From: an uncultured bacterium
GTDB taxonomy: Bacteria > Patescibacteriota > Microgenomatia > UBA1400 > UBA12108
DNA: 37,885 bases
Assembly: GCA_903945195.1 (NCBI GenBank)
Contig: CAJAUT010000029.1
Span: forward strand, 1 to 37,885
Direction of reading: 5' to 3'
Numbering within the stretch: position 1 is the stretch's first letter; each line of letters opens with the position of its first letter. A program made the translations under genes and the position numbers. Below, one piece after another: positions 21,146-29,051 of the stretch. A model generated the notes under the pieces. The model had not been told where the DNA came from, made no database searches, and worked only from the letters and a program-made list of their open reading frames with translations.

Positions 21146-22183
21146 ATGAAACTAGGATTGTCACCAATGGATGGAGTTACGGACGCAGCTATGCGGTACA
21201 TGGTCGCAAAGTATGGTCATCCCGATTACCTGTTTACAGAATTTGTCTCGGTCGATGCGCTGCATCATGCTACGGGAGAACGTAGGGAGCGACTACTTAA
21301 AACATTTGTGAAGGCGAGAGATGTAGGACATTGGCTGCAAAGTTCCGATCACTCGCCTATAATCTCGCAAGGATCGGAACTAAGGGAAATCGCCCAGATC
21401 TTTGGACACAATATAGAATATTTTAAAGAAGCTGCAGAGCTAATAGAATCACTTGGGTTTGACGGTATAGACATAAACATGGGCTGTCCTATGCACAAGG
21501 TGGAGGACCAGGGGAGTGGGGCAGGGCTCATCCGCACACCAGAGATAGCAAAAGAGATAGTACTAGCTGTCAAGTCAGCTACCAAGCTACCTGTGTCTGT
21601 AAAAACGAGGATAGGAGTGGATCGCGACATTGCAGAAGAATGGATGGAGCAGCTCATGGAAGTAAAGCCAGCATTTATATCTTTGCATGGACGTACCCTG
21701 CGCCAGCTTTACTCAGGTAGTGCTGACTGGGAGGCTATAGGGAGGGCTGCTAGGGTGGTGCACAAGCATGGAGGAATCATCTTTGGCAATGGAGATGTAG
21801 AGTCTATAGTGGACGCCCAGGCCAAGGCTGCAAAATATGGTGTTGACGGGATACTCATAGGTAGATCTGCAGAGGGGAATCCGGGGATATTTAGCGAGCT
21901 GCAAAGTTCCGAACACTCGCTAACGCAAGGTTCGGAACTGTGGGTGCAGAGACAAATTCAGAGACTGATTGAACATGCTCAGGTTTTTGAAAAAATATTT
22001 AAACCCCAGATAGAAAAAGAAGGGGACTATAGGTGGTTTATGCCGATGCGCAAACATTTGGCCTGGTACTGCAAAGGTTTTGAGGGGGCGGTAGAGATGA
22101 GAGCGAAACTTATGTTGACTAATTCGGTTTCAGAAGTTGAACAGATCGTTTCTTCTCTGCGAGATTTTTTGCCGCAAGTTTGA
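21146..22183 (+). CDS. dus: tRNA-dihydrouridine synthase, DusB-like
   Basis: FMN-dependent reduction of uridines in the tRNA D-loop. Dus signatures occur in order: LSPMDGVTD at the start, DINMGCP with catalytic C114, GSGAGL, VSVKTRIG, SLHGRT, IFGNGDV and GILIGR. Its 345 residues are slightly longer than usual, owing to two short in-frame insertions, LQSSDHSPIISQGSEL (64-79) and LQSSEHSLTQGSEL (252-265). Each is encoded by a palindromic DNA element. The first falls just before the conserved AQIFG strand and the second after the GNPGIF segment, both outside the catalytic motifs, so activity is probably kept. The gene is divergent from the giant gene (147 bases between starts). Its 3' end overlaps the continued frame of the convergent GGDEF-like gene. 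The exact Dus subfamily is uncertain. Confidence 0.95.
   Translation: MKLGLSPMDGVTDAAMRYMVAKYGHPDYLFTEFVSVDALHHATGERRERLLKTFVKARDVGHWLQSSDHSPIISQGSELREIAQIFGHNIEYFKEAAELIESLGFDGIDINMGCPMHKVEDQGSGAGLIRTPEIAKEIVLAVKSATKLPVSVKTRIGVDRDIAEEWMEQLMEVKPAFISLHGRTLRQLYSGSADWEAIGRAARVVHKHGGIIFGNGDVESIVDAQAKAAKYGVDGILIGRSAEGNPGIFSELQSSEHSLTQGSELWVQRQIQRLIEHAQVFEKIFKPQIEKEGDYRWFMPMRKHLAWYCKGFEGAVEMRAKLMLTNSVSEVEQIVSSLRDFLPQV
21334..21381 (+). repeat. Palindromic element 1 inserted in frame in dus
   Basis: It starts GCTGCAAAGTTCCGATCACT and carries perfect 10-base arms AGTTCCGATC (21341-21350) and GATCGGAACT (21372-21381). It encodes LQSSDHSPIISQGSEL. It matches element 2 outside a variable centre. Confidence 0.8.
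21898..21939 (+). repeat. Palindromic element 2 inserted in frame in dus
   Basis: Same start GCTGCAAAGTTCCGA and same reading frame as element 1. Its arms AGTTCCGAAC (21905-21914) and GTTCGGAACT (21930-21939) differ from element 1 at one position on each side in a compensating way (T/A changed to A/T), so the palindrome is preserved. It encodes LQSSEHSLTQGSEL. Confidence 0.8.
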
Positions 22184-22436
22184 TTTTAGCTTTGTCGATA
22201 TTGACTCTCTGTAAATAGAGATATTCAAGTGTCTTATCTAAATTCGACGGTCTCATGGAGTAGTAGTCGCCAAATGCAGTCAAGAAATATGAGGCTATTT
22301 GAATCTGATCTAAATTCGTAGAGTTTAAACCCTGAGCTTGAAGTAAACTGTCTATCTGAATCAGTAATTGCTCTGGTAGTTGATTGGCGATCCCGCTAGT
22401 ATATAGAGCAACAAGAGTTTCATTGACTGTTTGAGT
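22119..22436 (-). CDS. Out-of-frame C-terminal continuation of the GGDEF-like gene
   Basis: Directly after a run of seven A (reverse strand, 22442-22436) a second frame stays open for 105 codons to a TAG at 22121-22119. It reads TQTVNETLVALYTSGIANQL and later LDQIQIASYFLTAFGDYY and LEYLYLQRVNIDKAKIK. This looks like genuine helical protein and has no start signal of its own. It becomes continuous with the upstream gene if one A is removed from the run. It overlaps the 3' end of the convergent dus by 65 bases, where the reading is less certain. Confidence 0.65.
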   Translation of the reverse strand, partial: TQTVNETLVALYTSGIANQLPEQLLIQIDSLLQAQGLNSTNLDQIQIASYFLTAFGDYYSMRPSNLDKTLEYLYLQRVNIDKAKIKLAAKNLAEKKRSVQLLKPN

Positions 22437-23784
22437 TTTTTTGTAGAGTTTCTACTAGATCCCAGAGATTGTCCTTACCTATTATTGGACTTGTCAAAGC
22501 ACCATTTCCATCCCTGATCTGGGTTGTAGCCACAATAAATGGATCGGCGCGTAGATTGTGGTTTTGACCTGCCAATTTCTCGCGATTTATCTCTGCTTCT
22601 TTAAAGTATGTGTTAAGAGAGATGGGATCATTGAATATTTTTGCTATATTATCGTAAGTATCTTTGTCCATAGTTGCAAGCATGCTACCGTTGTGTTGGT
22701 ATAGATTTACTTTATCTCTTTTGATATTAAAGTCTCTTGTTAGACGAATGAACATGTTTGCTACCGCGATCATTTGGTGATCACCCTTGGTGTGACTATA
22801 CATTTTATTGGTCAATTTTAGAAAAATATCGGCGAACCTAATCATGTAAAGATCTTCATTCTTGCGTGTTTGTTGCCAGGTGTTTACATCTGATTCCATG
22901 GTCGCGATTTTTTTAACTAGCAATTCCTTGGGGAACAGATTTTCTAAATCTTTGTTTTGAGTAACTAGATCGAGATTTTGGGTCAACGAATTGGTCAAAA
23001 AATCATTTAAAGTCATGCTTGAGTCTGGATCCATTGGAATGTTGCCTGTTGCAGCGTCGATGATAGCTCCCATAACTTGCTTGATGTGTGGAACCATTTT
23101 GTCTTTTCCCACACAACCCTCATAACGAGTAGGGGTGTAGATGGATACATTAACAGGATCCGCATAGTTTATGGTGAGTCCGATACTTTGACCTGGGTAC
23201 TGACTCTCTATATACGATTTGGCGGCTGCAAAATATGGGTTTGAATAGTATACTTTTGCATTCTCTTTTAGTTTGGCATCAAATCTTGTTTGAAGAACGC
23301 GTCTATCATTATCAAAGTCTGCAGGATTTAGTGGCGCCATCATAAAGGCGCCTTCATCGCCAGAGTAGTTGGGAGGCAAGATCTCGATATTGAGTTCGCT
23401 TGCAGTTTGAAGTAGCAATTCCATATTGCTGATGATGATGGAGTCTGAGACGTGGCGACCTGCTCCGTTTACATTATTGAGATCAGAGATTTTTACCCCA
23501 TCATATGTGCCAACAAGTCCACAGCTAGTGAGATTTTGGATAAATTTTGAAGGATTATTGACTGATCTAAGCGCGTGTAAGATAGACTCGCTACGAGGGA
23601 GATATCTAGACTCACCGGGATTGGTGGTATTGGGATTCTTTTTGCTAAAAAATTCTAATAATTCGTCTTCAGATAATGTGTGATTGAACAATTTATCGAT
23701 GTATTTGAAAATATAGGGATATCGAAAAAGAGTCTGATTACTCTCAGGAGTAGTACTTGGTATCTTTTCGACAGCTTCTGTCAT
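22420..23784 (-). CDS. Degenerate GGDEF-like protein, frame broken near the 3' end
   Basis: As read, 454 residues from the ATG at 23784. This start is preferred to a TTG at 23793, because a TATAAT ends 8 bases before the ATG and covers the TTG. The middle segment ISDLNNVNGAGRHVSDSI...SGDEGAFM (SGDEG at about 141-145) follows the diguanylate cyclase pattern DxxxFKxiND..GH..GD...GGDEF, but with the signature GGDEF and several metal or substrate residues altered. Cyclic-di-GMP synthesis is therefore unlikely; a degenerate sensor or structural role is inferred. No membrane segment is visible. The current stop at 22420 comes nine codons after an A7 run, beyond which another frame continues for 105 codons, so the intact product would be about 554 residues. 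Whether this is mutation, slippage or a sequence error cannot be told here. The HTH gene lies 45 bases upstream on the same strand. Confidence 0.65.
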   Translation of the reverse strand: MTEAVEKIPSTTPESNQTLFRYPYIFKYIDKLFNHTLSEDELLEFFSKKNPNTTNPGESRYLPRSESILHALRSVNNPSKFIQNLTSCGLVGTYDGVKISDLNNVNGAGRHVSDSIIISNMELLLQTASELNIEILPPNYSGDEGAFMMAPLNPADFDNDRRVLQTRFDAKLKENAKVYYSNPYFAAAKSYIESQYPGQSIGLTINYADPVNVSIYTPTRYEGCVGKDKMVPHIKQVMGAIIDAATGNIPMDPDSSMTLNDFLTNSLTQNLDLVTQNKDLENLFPKELLVKKIATMESDVNTWQQTRKNEDLYMIRFADIFLKLTNKMYSHTKGDHQMIAVANMFIRLTRDFNIKRDKVNLYQHNGSMLATMDKDTYDNIAKIFNDPISLNTYFKEAEINREKLAGQNHNLRADPFIVATTQIRDGNGALTSPIIGKDNLWDLVETLQKNSNSQ

Positions 23785-23792
23785 AAAGATCA

Positions 23793-23798
23793 ATTATA
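23793..23798 (-). promoter_or_regulatory. -10 element of the GGDEF-like gene
   Basis: A perfect TATAAT on the reverse strand ends 8 bases before the ATG at 23784, with no Shine-Dalgarno. The -35 is poor (TTTCAA at 17-base spacing). It implies a leader of 0 to 2 bases. Confidence 0.45.
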
Positions 23799-23829
23799 TA
23801 ATCACAGTTTCGAAATTGAAAAGATGGAA

Positions 23830-24036
23830 TTAGACCTGATCTGGATTGATACCAAGGAGCCACTGAACCTGCTCTTTTTTGTATCTACGGTCACCACGAG
23901 AATTGATGCGGATGGCAGGGAGTTTGCCGCGTTTGCCCCAGCGTTTGAGGGTAAGAGGGGAGACACGCAGTAGATCGGCGACTTCGCGGACAGTAAGTAA
24001 ATCGGGGAGGTTTTTTAAATCAACTTTGTCTTGCAT
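23830..24036 (-). CDS. Excisionase/MerR-type HTH DNA-binding protein
   Basis: A 68-residue protein with LLTVREVADLLRVSPLTLKR followed by WGKRGKLPAIRINSRGDRRY and a closing helix. This is the compact winged HTH_17 fold used by phage excisionases and many small regulators. The chosen ATG at 24036 has a GGAG Shine-Dalgarno 8 bases upstream and sits 44 bases below a strong sigma-70 promoter; the longer frame upstream crosses that promoter and is not used. No integrase is in view, so a regulator role is as likely as excision. It could be cotranscribed with the GGDEF-like gene that follows after 45 bases. Confidence 0.85.
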   Translation of the reverse strand: MQDKVDLKNLPDLLTVREVADLLRVSPLTLKRWGKRGKLPAIRINSRGDRRYKKEQVQWLLGINPDQV

Positions 24037-24079
24037 ATTTTGACTCCTAAATATTTGTGCTGGGTACAGGTATGAGTAG

Positions 24080-24108
24080 ATAATATCAATTGTCAGGGTG
24101 TGTGTCAA
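24080..24108 (-). promoter_or_regulatory. Sigma-70 promoter of the HTH gene
   Basis: TTGACA (24103-24108), 17-base spacer and TATTAT (24080-24085) on the reverse strand. One of the best promoters in the window. It predicts a leader of about 37 bases with Shine-Dalgarno. Confidence 0.7.
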
Positions 24109-24199
24109 TAGGATACTATTTGATGATGTATGTGATATGTATAGATGCCAGGTGATGTTTAAACCTTTACAATGCGATAGATTGATGTACTTACATTGT

Positions 24200-24238
24200 G
24201 CGACCCCACTACGCACTTTCGTGCTACGCTTGGGGCGC
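24200..24238. other. Imperfect hairpin between divergent genes
   Basis: GCG...CCCCA...GCAC-TTTC-GTGC...TGGGG-CGC forms nested stems with internal loops. There is no T-tract, so it is not a clear terminator. It may be part of the upstream region of the 24290 gene. Nothing else is recognised in 24109-24289. Confidence 0.3.
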
Positions 24239-24289
24239 GGCTTGTAGGTACTAGGCACTACCTGTAGTGGTATACAAAGGTGGGGAAAT

Positions 24290-24601
24290 GTGGAAAAATA
24301 TATACTCAAGATGCCAGTGAGATGGAGAAGTGGTGAAGGGTATGTTACTAGTGGAGTTGATTTAGCCAGTGAACGAAATCAAAAATCTGCCGATCAGTTG
24401 GGAATTAATATCGATGAGTTTCACGCTCTCATGTCTATACCTCAGTGGGCACTGACGGTACTTGGAGTCAGGGATGAGCATCCGGATTGGGATATAACAA
24501 AAATACAATATGAAGCGATTGGCTTGATGTTTCATGGAGAAAAAGTTAAGCAGCAAATGACTATGGGTGAGTTAATAGCTCAGATGTTGAGATCTAGATA
24601 A
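24290..24601 (+). CDS. Hypothetical protein (103 aa)
   Basis: Not recognised. It is soluble, with a helical C-terminal half (IDEFHALMSIPQWALTVLGV, then KIQYEAIGLMFHGEKVKQQM). The GTG at 24290 is used because a purine-rich AGGTGGGG lies just upstream and TGGTATACA (24268-24276) could be an extended -10. An internal ATG at 24311 is the alternative start and would remove seven residues. It is convergent with rplL, sharing the bidirectional terminator 56 bases after its stop. Coding status rests on frame length and codon quality only. Confidence 0.55.
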   Translation: MEKYILKMPVRWRSGEGYVTSGVDLASERNQKSADQLGINIDEFHALMSIPQWALTVLGVRDEHPDWDITKIQYEAIGLMFHGEKVKQQMTMGELIAQMLRSR

Positions 24602-24656
24602 TGATTTTAGACTTACAATTTGATTCTACGAGCTTGTGATCTTGTAGTATCTCAAC

Positions 24657-24683
24657 AAAAACCCCGCTTTCGCGGGGCTTTTG
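24657..24683. terminator. Bidirectional intrinsic terminator
   Basis: CCCCGC-TTTC-GCGGGG (24662-24677) is flanked by A-runs on the left and T-runs on the right, so it can end transcripts from the 24290 gene (plus) and from rplJ-rplL (minus). Confidence 0.85.
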
Positions 24684-24703
24684 AGTATTTATAACAAAAT
24701 GTC

Positions 24704-25081
24704 TTATTTCAATTCGACAGTTGCACCGGCATCTTCGAGCTTTTTCTTGGCTGCTTGGGCATCTTCTTTTTTAGCACCTTCAAGTACAGTCTTTGGGGCT
24801 GCTTCTACTAGATCTTTGGCTTCTTTTAGACCCAAAGTCTGGTTGAGTTCGCGGACGGCCTTGATGACACCGATTTTGTTAGCACCACCAGCTTTGAGTA
24901 CGACGTCAAAAGCGTCTTGCTCTTCTACTGGGGCGGCTGCTGCTGCGCCTGCTGCTGGAGCGGCCATCATAGGAGCTGCGGCGGATACACCGAATTTTTC
25001 TTCGAGGGCTTTTACGAGTTCAGCCACTTCGAGGACGGATAATTTCTCGATTTGCTCTACTAGAGCGTTTAGATCTGACAT
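24704..25081 (-). CDS. rplL: 50S ribosomal protein L7/L12
   Basis: 125 residues of standard layout: an N-terminal dimerisation helix region ([20 protein letters not shown]), an Ala-rich hinge around 37-60, and the C-terminal domain [20 protein letters not shown]...[16 protein letters not shown] that contacts translation factors. The ATG at 25081 has GGAG 5 bases upstream; an apparent start ten codons earlier has no such signal. It lies 40 bases after rplJ and is ended by the strong terminator at 24657. It forms the ribosomal stalk with L10. Confidence 0.97.
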   Translation of the reverse strand: MSDLNALVEQIEKLSVLEVAELVKALEEKFGVSAAAPMMAAPAAGAAAAAPVEEQDAFDVVLKAGGANKIGVIKAVRELNQTLGLKEAKDLVEAAPKTVLEGAKKEDAQAAKKKLEDAGATVELK

Positions 25082-25121
25082 ATTGTCTCCTTTTATAATT
25101 AATTTATACAAATAATACTAT

Positions 25122-25658
25122 TTAAGCGGTGGCAGCCTTCTTTTTAGATACGGCAGAAAGAGCGTATACCAGGCTACGCATAGGTGCTACCAAGATGCCA
25201 ACCATGTTGCGGGCTGGATTGGATAGAGTGCCCAGGAGTTTGGCGATGAGTTCATTCTTGGAAGGTAGGGCAGCTAGCTGCATAACTTTTTCCATCGATA
25301 AGACATCTTTACCGAGTATACCAGCCTTTATCTTTGGTAGATTTCTTTCGTTGGCTTTGGCAAACTCTACAAGTGCCTTTAGTGGCGAGACGGCGTCATT
25401 TTCGGCCATGAGGGTCAGGTTGGGGCCGGTCATTTCACTTTCGATACTACTGACGTCGTAACCTTTGCTGGTCATGGCGATTTTGAGTAGTGAGTTTTTG
25501 GCTACTGTGATGGTGCCACCGGCTGCGCGGACTTTGTCGCGGAGGTCTACTTGTTCTTTGACGGTGAGCCCGGCATAGTCGGCGATAAAGACTGCTTGGA
25601 CTTTACCTAGCTTTTCTACTAGTTCTGCAACTTGTGCGATGTTTTGTTTGTTTGGCAT
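25122..25658 (-). CDS. rplJ: 50S ribosomal protein L10
   Basis: 178 residues. The N-terminal rRNA-binding domain has AVFIADYAGLTVKEQVDLRDK and the TVAKNSLLKIA motif; the C-terminal helix recruits L7/L12 dimers. A GGAG Shine-Dalgarno lies 6 bases before the ATG. It is the first gene of a two-gene unit with a structured leader of about 108 bases and its own sigma-70 promoter. In most bacteria rplA would come immediately upstream; here rplA is more than 5 kb away, behind an oppositely oriented operon. Confidence 0.97.
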   Translation of the reverse strand: MPNKQNIAQVAELVEKLGKVQAVFIADYAGLTVKEQVDLRDKVRAAGGTITVAKNSLLKIAMTSKGYDVSSIESEMTGPNLTLMAENDAVSPLKALVEFAKANERNLPKIKAGILGKDVLSMEKVMQLAALPSKNELIAKLLGTLSNPARNMVGILVAPMRSLVYALSAVSKKKAATA

Positions 25659-25766
25659 AAATGTCTCCTTATACGAATAAAGCTGTCCTTTAGACAGCTT
25701 ATGACTACCGCTTGTAGTCTATACGCCTTCGACAGGATTTATTGATAACCTGTTGTCTTTAGGATT
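25659..25766 (-). promoter_or_regulatory. Structured rplJ leader (candidate L10 autoregulatory leader)
   Basis: The leader holds hairpins AAGCTGTC/GACAGCTT (25680-25700), GACTAC/GTAGTC (25703-25719) and ACAGG/CCTGT (25732-25753). L10 leaders bind the L10-L12 complex to repress translation in many bacteria. The position fits, but the conserved kink-turn was not verified here. Confidence 0.5.
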
Positions 25767-25772
25767 GAGGGT

Positions 25773-25801
25773 ATTGTAGCAGGACAGTGATATTTAGGCA
25801 A
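25773..25801 (-). promoter_or_regulatory. rplJ-rplL promoter
   Basis: TTGCCT (25796-25801), 17-base spacer and TACAAT (25773-25778) on the reverse strand, placing the start near 25766. Confidence 0.65.
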
Positions 25802-25947
25802 GAACCGTGTATTTTTGTATTATTTTCCTATATGTATATTATAAATGGTATAGGCGAGGCATTTTTATTGTAAGTTGGTGATTGACTAACTAGCAATAAA
25901 TATCTATTATTAATTAAGTAATAGAAATCAAAAAGTCATGCTTGCCC

Positions 25948-25976
25948 TTGACTTTTGTCCTATAAGATAGTAAGAT
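25948..25976 (+). promoter_or_regulatory. Promoter of the 1,008 aa gene operon
   Basis: TTGACT (25948-25953), 17-base spacer and TAAGAT (25971-25976). A leader of about 42 bases ends with AGAGGAG 6 bases before the ATG at 26025. The 147 bases between the two promoters (25802-25947) are AT-rich and show nothing else. Confidence 0.65.
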
Positions 25977-26024
25977 CCGCCGGCAAGAAATATATAGATA
26001 GTTATAAGTAAAGAGGAGACAAAT

Positions 26025-29000
26025 ATGTCAGAAGTTAGCCAATTTCAAGGAATAACCGCAGCAGAGATGGGAGCAAAAGTTGGATTAGAACCTACAATAA
26101 CAATTGGTGCTGACAAAGTCCCTGCTAGGTTTATAGGTGATACAGCTAATTTAGCTCGAGCTAAAGAAGGCGTTTTTGATGCAAGAATGCGTGGTGCGAT
26201 TGAAACTCCTGAAGATCTAGCAAAAATTAATGCAAAGAGAGAAGCTCAAAATGAGGCGCTAAAATTCTCTGGTAAAGAGGAGCTTAAACCACTTGGAGTT
26301 GAGTCTTTACTTCAGACTGTAAAGGACGAAGAAGTAGCCATAATTAAAGGTGAAAAATCTGCCGATGATAATGTTCGTAAATTCTTGGGTGAACCAGCCA
26401 AGGTTGAGACAGATGGCACTGAGACAGAGGCAGCTACTGGCTCCATGGCTAAACTAGACAGGATGAAAGGCGAAGCTGCAGCAACGTTTGCAGAAATCGA
26501 TGAAATAGTGGCAAATGTGAAGGGTGATTCTGTAACAGAAGTCAGTACAAGAGTCGACGCTTATAACGAATTTGATCAGAAGCATGCTGATGATGTTGTT
26601 GAAATGGTTCAAAATGCTACCAACGTTGTTCTAAGTTCCGAAGGTAAATCAAGAGCCAAATATCTAAAAGCATTGGGTATAGATCCAAACACCTTTGCTG
26701 AGCAACTCGGCGCGGATGGGATGATTGATAACGTTGATGTCTTGTCGACTCAAATAGCCGATGCAATTGATGTCAAGGCAGCCGCTAAGCACAAAAAAAC
26801 AGGTGTCTCTAAATGGCTTTCAAACCAAAAATTAACATCTTGGTTATCTCCTAAAGAAAATGTTGCTATAGACAATATTGTTGATAAAGCCGCATCTTTC
26901 AAGCAAGCAGAAGACATGCATAAAGTTGAAGCTGATACATATGGTGCCGATTTTGCCAAGTTTGACAAAGCTTATGCTAAGTTTGACAAACAACTAACTA
27001 GAATCGCAAATCGCGAAAAAGTGAATGCTGAAATTGGTGGAGCAGTAGAAAAAGGAATGCAAGCTGAGTCGTTGAAACAACAACTGGAATGGCAAGCTGA
27101 AGCAAGAAAAGAGCATAATGATAGATCAGAGGCTTCGGAGAAGCTCGTAGCTCTAAATAGTACAGTGGAAGGTTTAGAGAAGCTAGCTGCTGAAAAAGCC
27201 GTAGTTATCGAAAAGACTCTAGCAACCATGGGTGCCATCAAGAAGCTCGATGCCGAAAAAGCTGTAGCCGGAGCAAAATTGGAAGCAGGTAATATCCCAG
27301 AAAAACTAGGTGAAATAATTGGGGCTAAATCCTTTGCCAGTGTACAGGAATTTATCGATACCTATGGTGCTAAAGGAGACATGGCTTCGGTTGAAATATT
27401 CTTATCTGAAATGGAAGGATTAGTCGCCGCCAAACTGCCAAACCCAGATGGTACCCCTGTAGTGCAAGCCGAATTCTTATCTAGCAACATAGTTGAGATT
27501 GGTGGTAAACAAGTAGAAATGGGTATGGTGGTAGGAGCTACTACCGATCCAGAGGTTATGCAGATAGTACTCGCATCCCGTGAGCCAGGAACTGGTGACA
27601 AAAATATCACATTAGACAATAAAAATATATTATTCTTCCCACACGCAGAAGTGCGTAGGATGATGACGGATATCAAAAATCTTTCAGAAAGCATAGAAAC
27701 TCTAGAAAGATCTGCCAGTAAGTCAAAGGGTAGTGTTGGTGTGGCCGGAAGTGCCGATTTTGGTGAACAACATTCTGCATTGGCCGCTAGCAAAGAGGCA
27801 TTGCTTAACTCACGCAAAGAATCACTTGCTGCCAGTAAGTCACTACTAGCTGAAACTATTAAACCTATGGGTGGAAAAGATGCAACCCTTGCTAAGGCCT
27901 TAGGTCAGATGGGTGAAGCTCAGCAACAAATCGTAGATGATCTGTATAAAGGCGCATTTAAGGAATCAGTCACAGAAGTCGCTGAACTACTAGGCGTGAC
28001 TCCAGAGAGTGTGACACCTGCGATGCTTGCAGTCTCTCATGTGGAAGCACAGCGTGTAGCAGATTCTTCCAAAGAGATCTTGAACTATTTGAAGAACTTC
28101 AATGAAATTAGATCTGCAGCCATACTATCAAATAAAGATCAAATGGTTAAGTTTGCTAAGGAATTGCAAGATCTTAGAGAGTCTGAAGCAGCGATAGGCA
28201 AAACTCCTCATCCAGCAGTAAAAGCTGCAATGGAGAAGACTATTGTCAAACTTAGAGCTAAGGTAGATGAGAATGCAAAAAAATTGGCAGCTCAAATCGA
28301 AGCATCTCTAGTCGAATCTACTCCAAAAGTATTAAGAACTGATGCAAAAAATATCTCTACTGAACTAAGTAGTAATACTGTTGCAAAGAGAGCTAGTGAA
28401 CTCCTGGATGCATCAGGAATGTCTGAATATAAGGGTGCGGTAGACAAAGTGGTGAAGAATGCAGATATTGATGGTGGTTTGACTCAGGGTCTGGAATCAT
28501 CAGTTGTAGAGATTAGAAATGCTCTGAGTGTATTGGATCTTCCAATAAGTGATAACTTAAGAACTGCCTTTAAAGGTGGCGATCCAAGTGCCATGGAAAG
28601 AGCTGTTAAAGAGGTCATAGCAAGTGAGTTGAGCGCAGAAAATGATCTCCGCACTGAAGCTGTGGCAGGTAAAGAGTTCGGCGAAACCCCTGTAGAACAT
28701 GCAGAGGCATTTATTAAGGGTGATGTAAATCAAGATCACATCTTAGAGCTAGTGACGAACTTACCTAGCCCAGATGGAGTTGCTGAGTTCTTTACTAAAT
28801 TAAAAGCTGAAGCTTTTAGCAATAAACAGGGTGAAGATGCAGCTAGAGATTTAACCTCTCGCGTTGTTGAGATGCTACAAACAGTTGAAGCAAATTACCA
28901 TGCTCCAGCTCTTGAGAACATGATGAAGGAGCATCCAGAAAATTGGGCAGAGATGCTTAAGCAGATTTTTAGTGCAGATAGTACAAATGCTACCGTCATA

Positions 29001-29051
29001 AGGAACGCAGCTGGTGTTGCCGAAAAACTAATTACGGAAAAAAAAACTTAA
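26025..29051 (+). CDS. Large helical protein of unknown function (1,008 aa as read)
   Basis: Not recognised. No signal peptide or membrane segment is visible. The protein is Ala/Glu/Lys-rich, with long stretches likely to be alpha-helical or coiled coil (for example around residues 320-420 and 680-770). A compact, more ordered stretch in the middle (about 430-550, GAKSFASVQEFIDTYGAKGD onward) may be a separate domain. A strong Shine-Dalgarno and promoter support the start. The stop follows a run of nine A by one codon, and the -1 frame continues for over 100 codons of similar helical sequence, so the natural product may be about 1,114 residues. It heads an operon with a three-segment membrane protein and a 109 aa protein, suggesting an envelope-linked complex (inference). 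Confidence 0.85.
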   Translation: MSEVSQFQGITAAEMGAKVGLEPTITIGADKVPARFIGDTANLARAKEGVFDARMRGAIETPEDLAKINAKREAQNEALKFSGKEELKPLGVESLLQTVKDEEVAIIKGEKSADDNVRKFLGEPAKVETDGTETEAATGSMAKLDRMKGEAAATFAEIDEIVANVKGDSVTEVSTRVDAYNEFDQKHADDVVEMVQNATNVVLSSEGKSRAKYLKALGIDPNTFAEQLGADGMIDNVDVLSTQIADAIDVKAAAKHKKTGVSKWLSNQKLTSWLSPKENVAIDNIVDKAASFKQAEDMHKVEADTYGADFAKFDKAYAKFDKQLTRIANREKVNAEIGGAVEKGMQAESLKQQLEWQAEARKEHNDRSEASEKLVALNSTVEGLEKLAAEKAVVIEKTLATMGAIKKLDAEKAVAGAKLEAGNIPEKLGEIIGAKSFASVQEFIDTYGAKGDMASVEIFLSEMEGLVAAKLPNPDGTPVVQAEFLSSNIVEIGGKQVEMGMVVGATTDPEVMQIVLASREPGTGDKNITLDNKNILFFPHAEVRRMMTDIKNLSESIETLERSASKSKGSVGVAGSADFGEQHSALAASKEALLNSRKESLAASKSLLAETIKPMGGKDATLAKALGQMGEAQQQIVDDLYKGAFKESVTEVAELLGVTPESVTPAMLAVSHVEAQRVADSSKEILNYLKNFNEIRSAAILSNKDQMVKFAKELQDLRESEAAIGKTPHPAVKAAMEKTIVKLRAKVDENAKKLAAQIEASLVESTPKVLRTDAKNISTELSSNTVAKRASELLDASGMSEYKGAVDKVVKNADIDGGLTQGLESSVVEIRNALSVLDLPISDNLRTAFKGGDPSAMERAVKEVIASELSAENDLRTEAVAGKEFGETPVEHAEAFIKGDVNQDHILELVTNLPSPDGVAEFFTKLKAEAFSNKQGEDAARDLTSRVVEMLQTVEANYHAPALENMMKEHPENWAEMLKQIFSADSTNATVIRNAAGVAEKLITEKKT
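29038..29046 (+). other. A9 slippery run, candidate frameshift site
   Basis: In the zero frame this reads GAA AAA AAA ACT TAA. It contains an in-frame A AAA AAA heptamer compatible with -1 slippage, and a homopolymer long enough for transcriptional slippage. Moving to -1 bypasses the TAA and enters the frame 29045-29362. Confidence 0.55.

Noticed and set aside
24037-24309. Longer reading of the excisionase-type HTH gene
   Set aside because: It would start upstream of a strong promoter and includes low-quality sequence; the 68-residue form has a Shine-Dalgarno.
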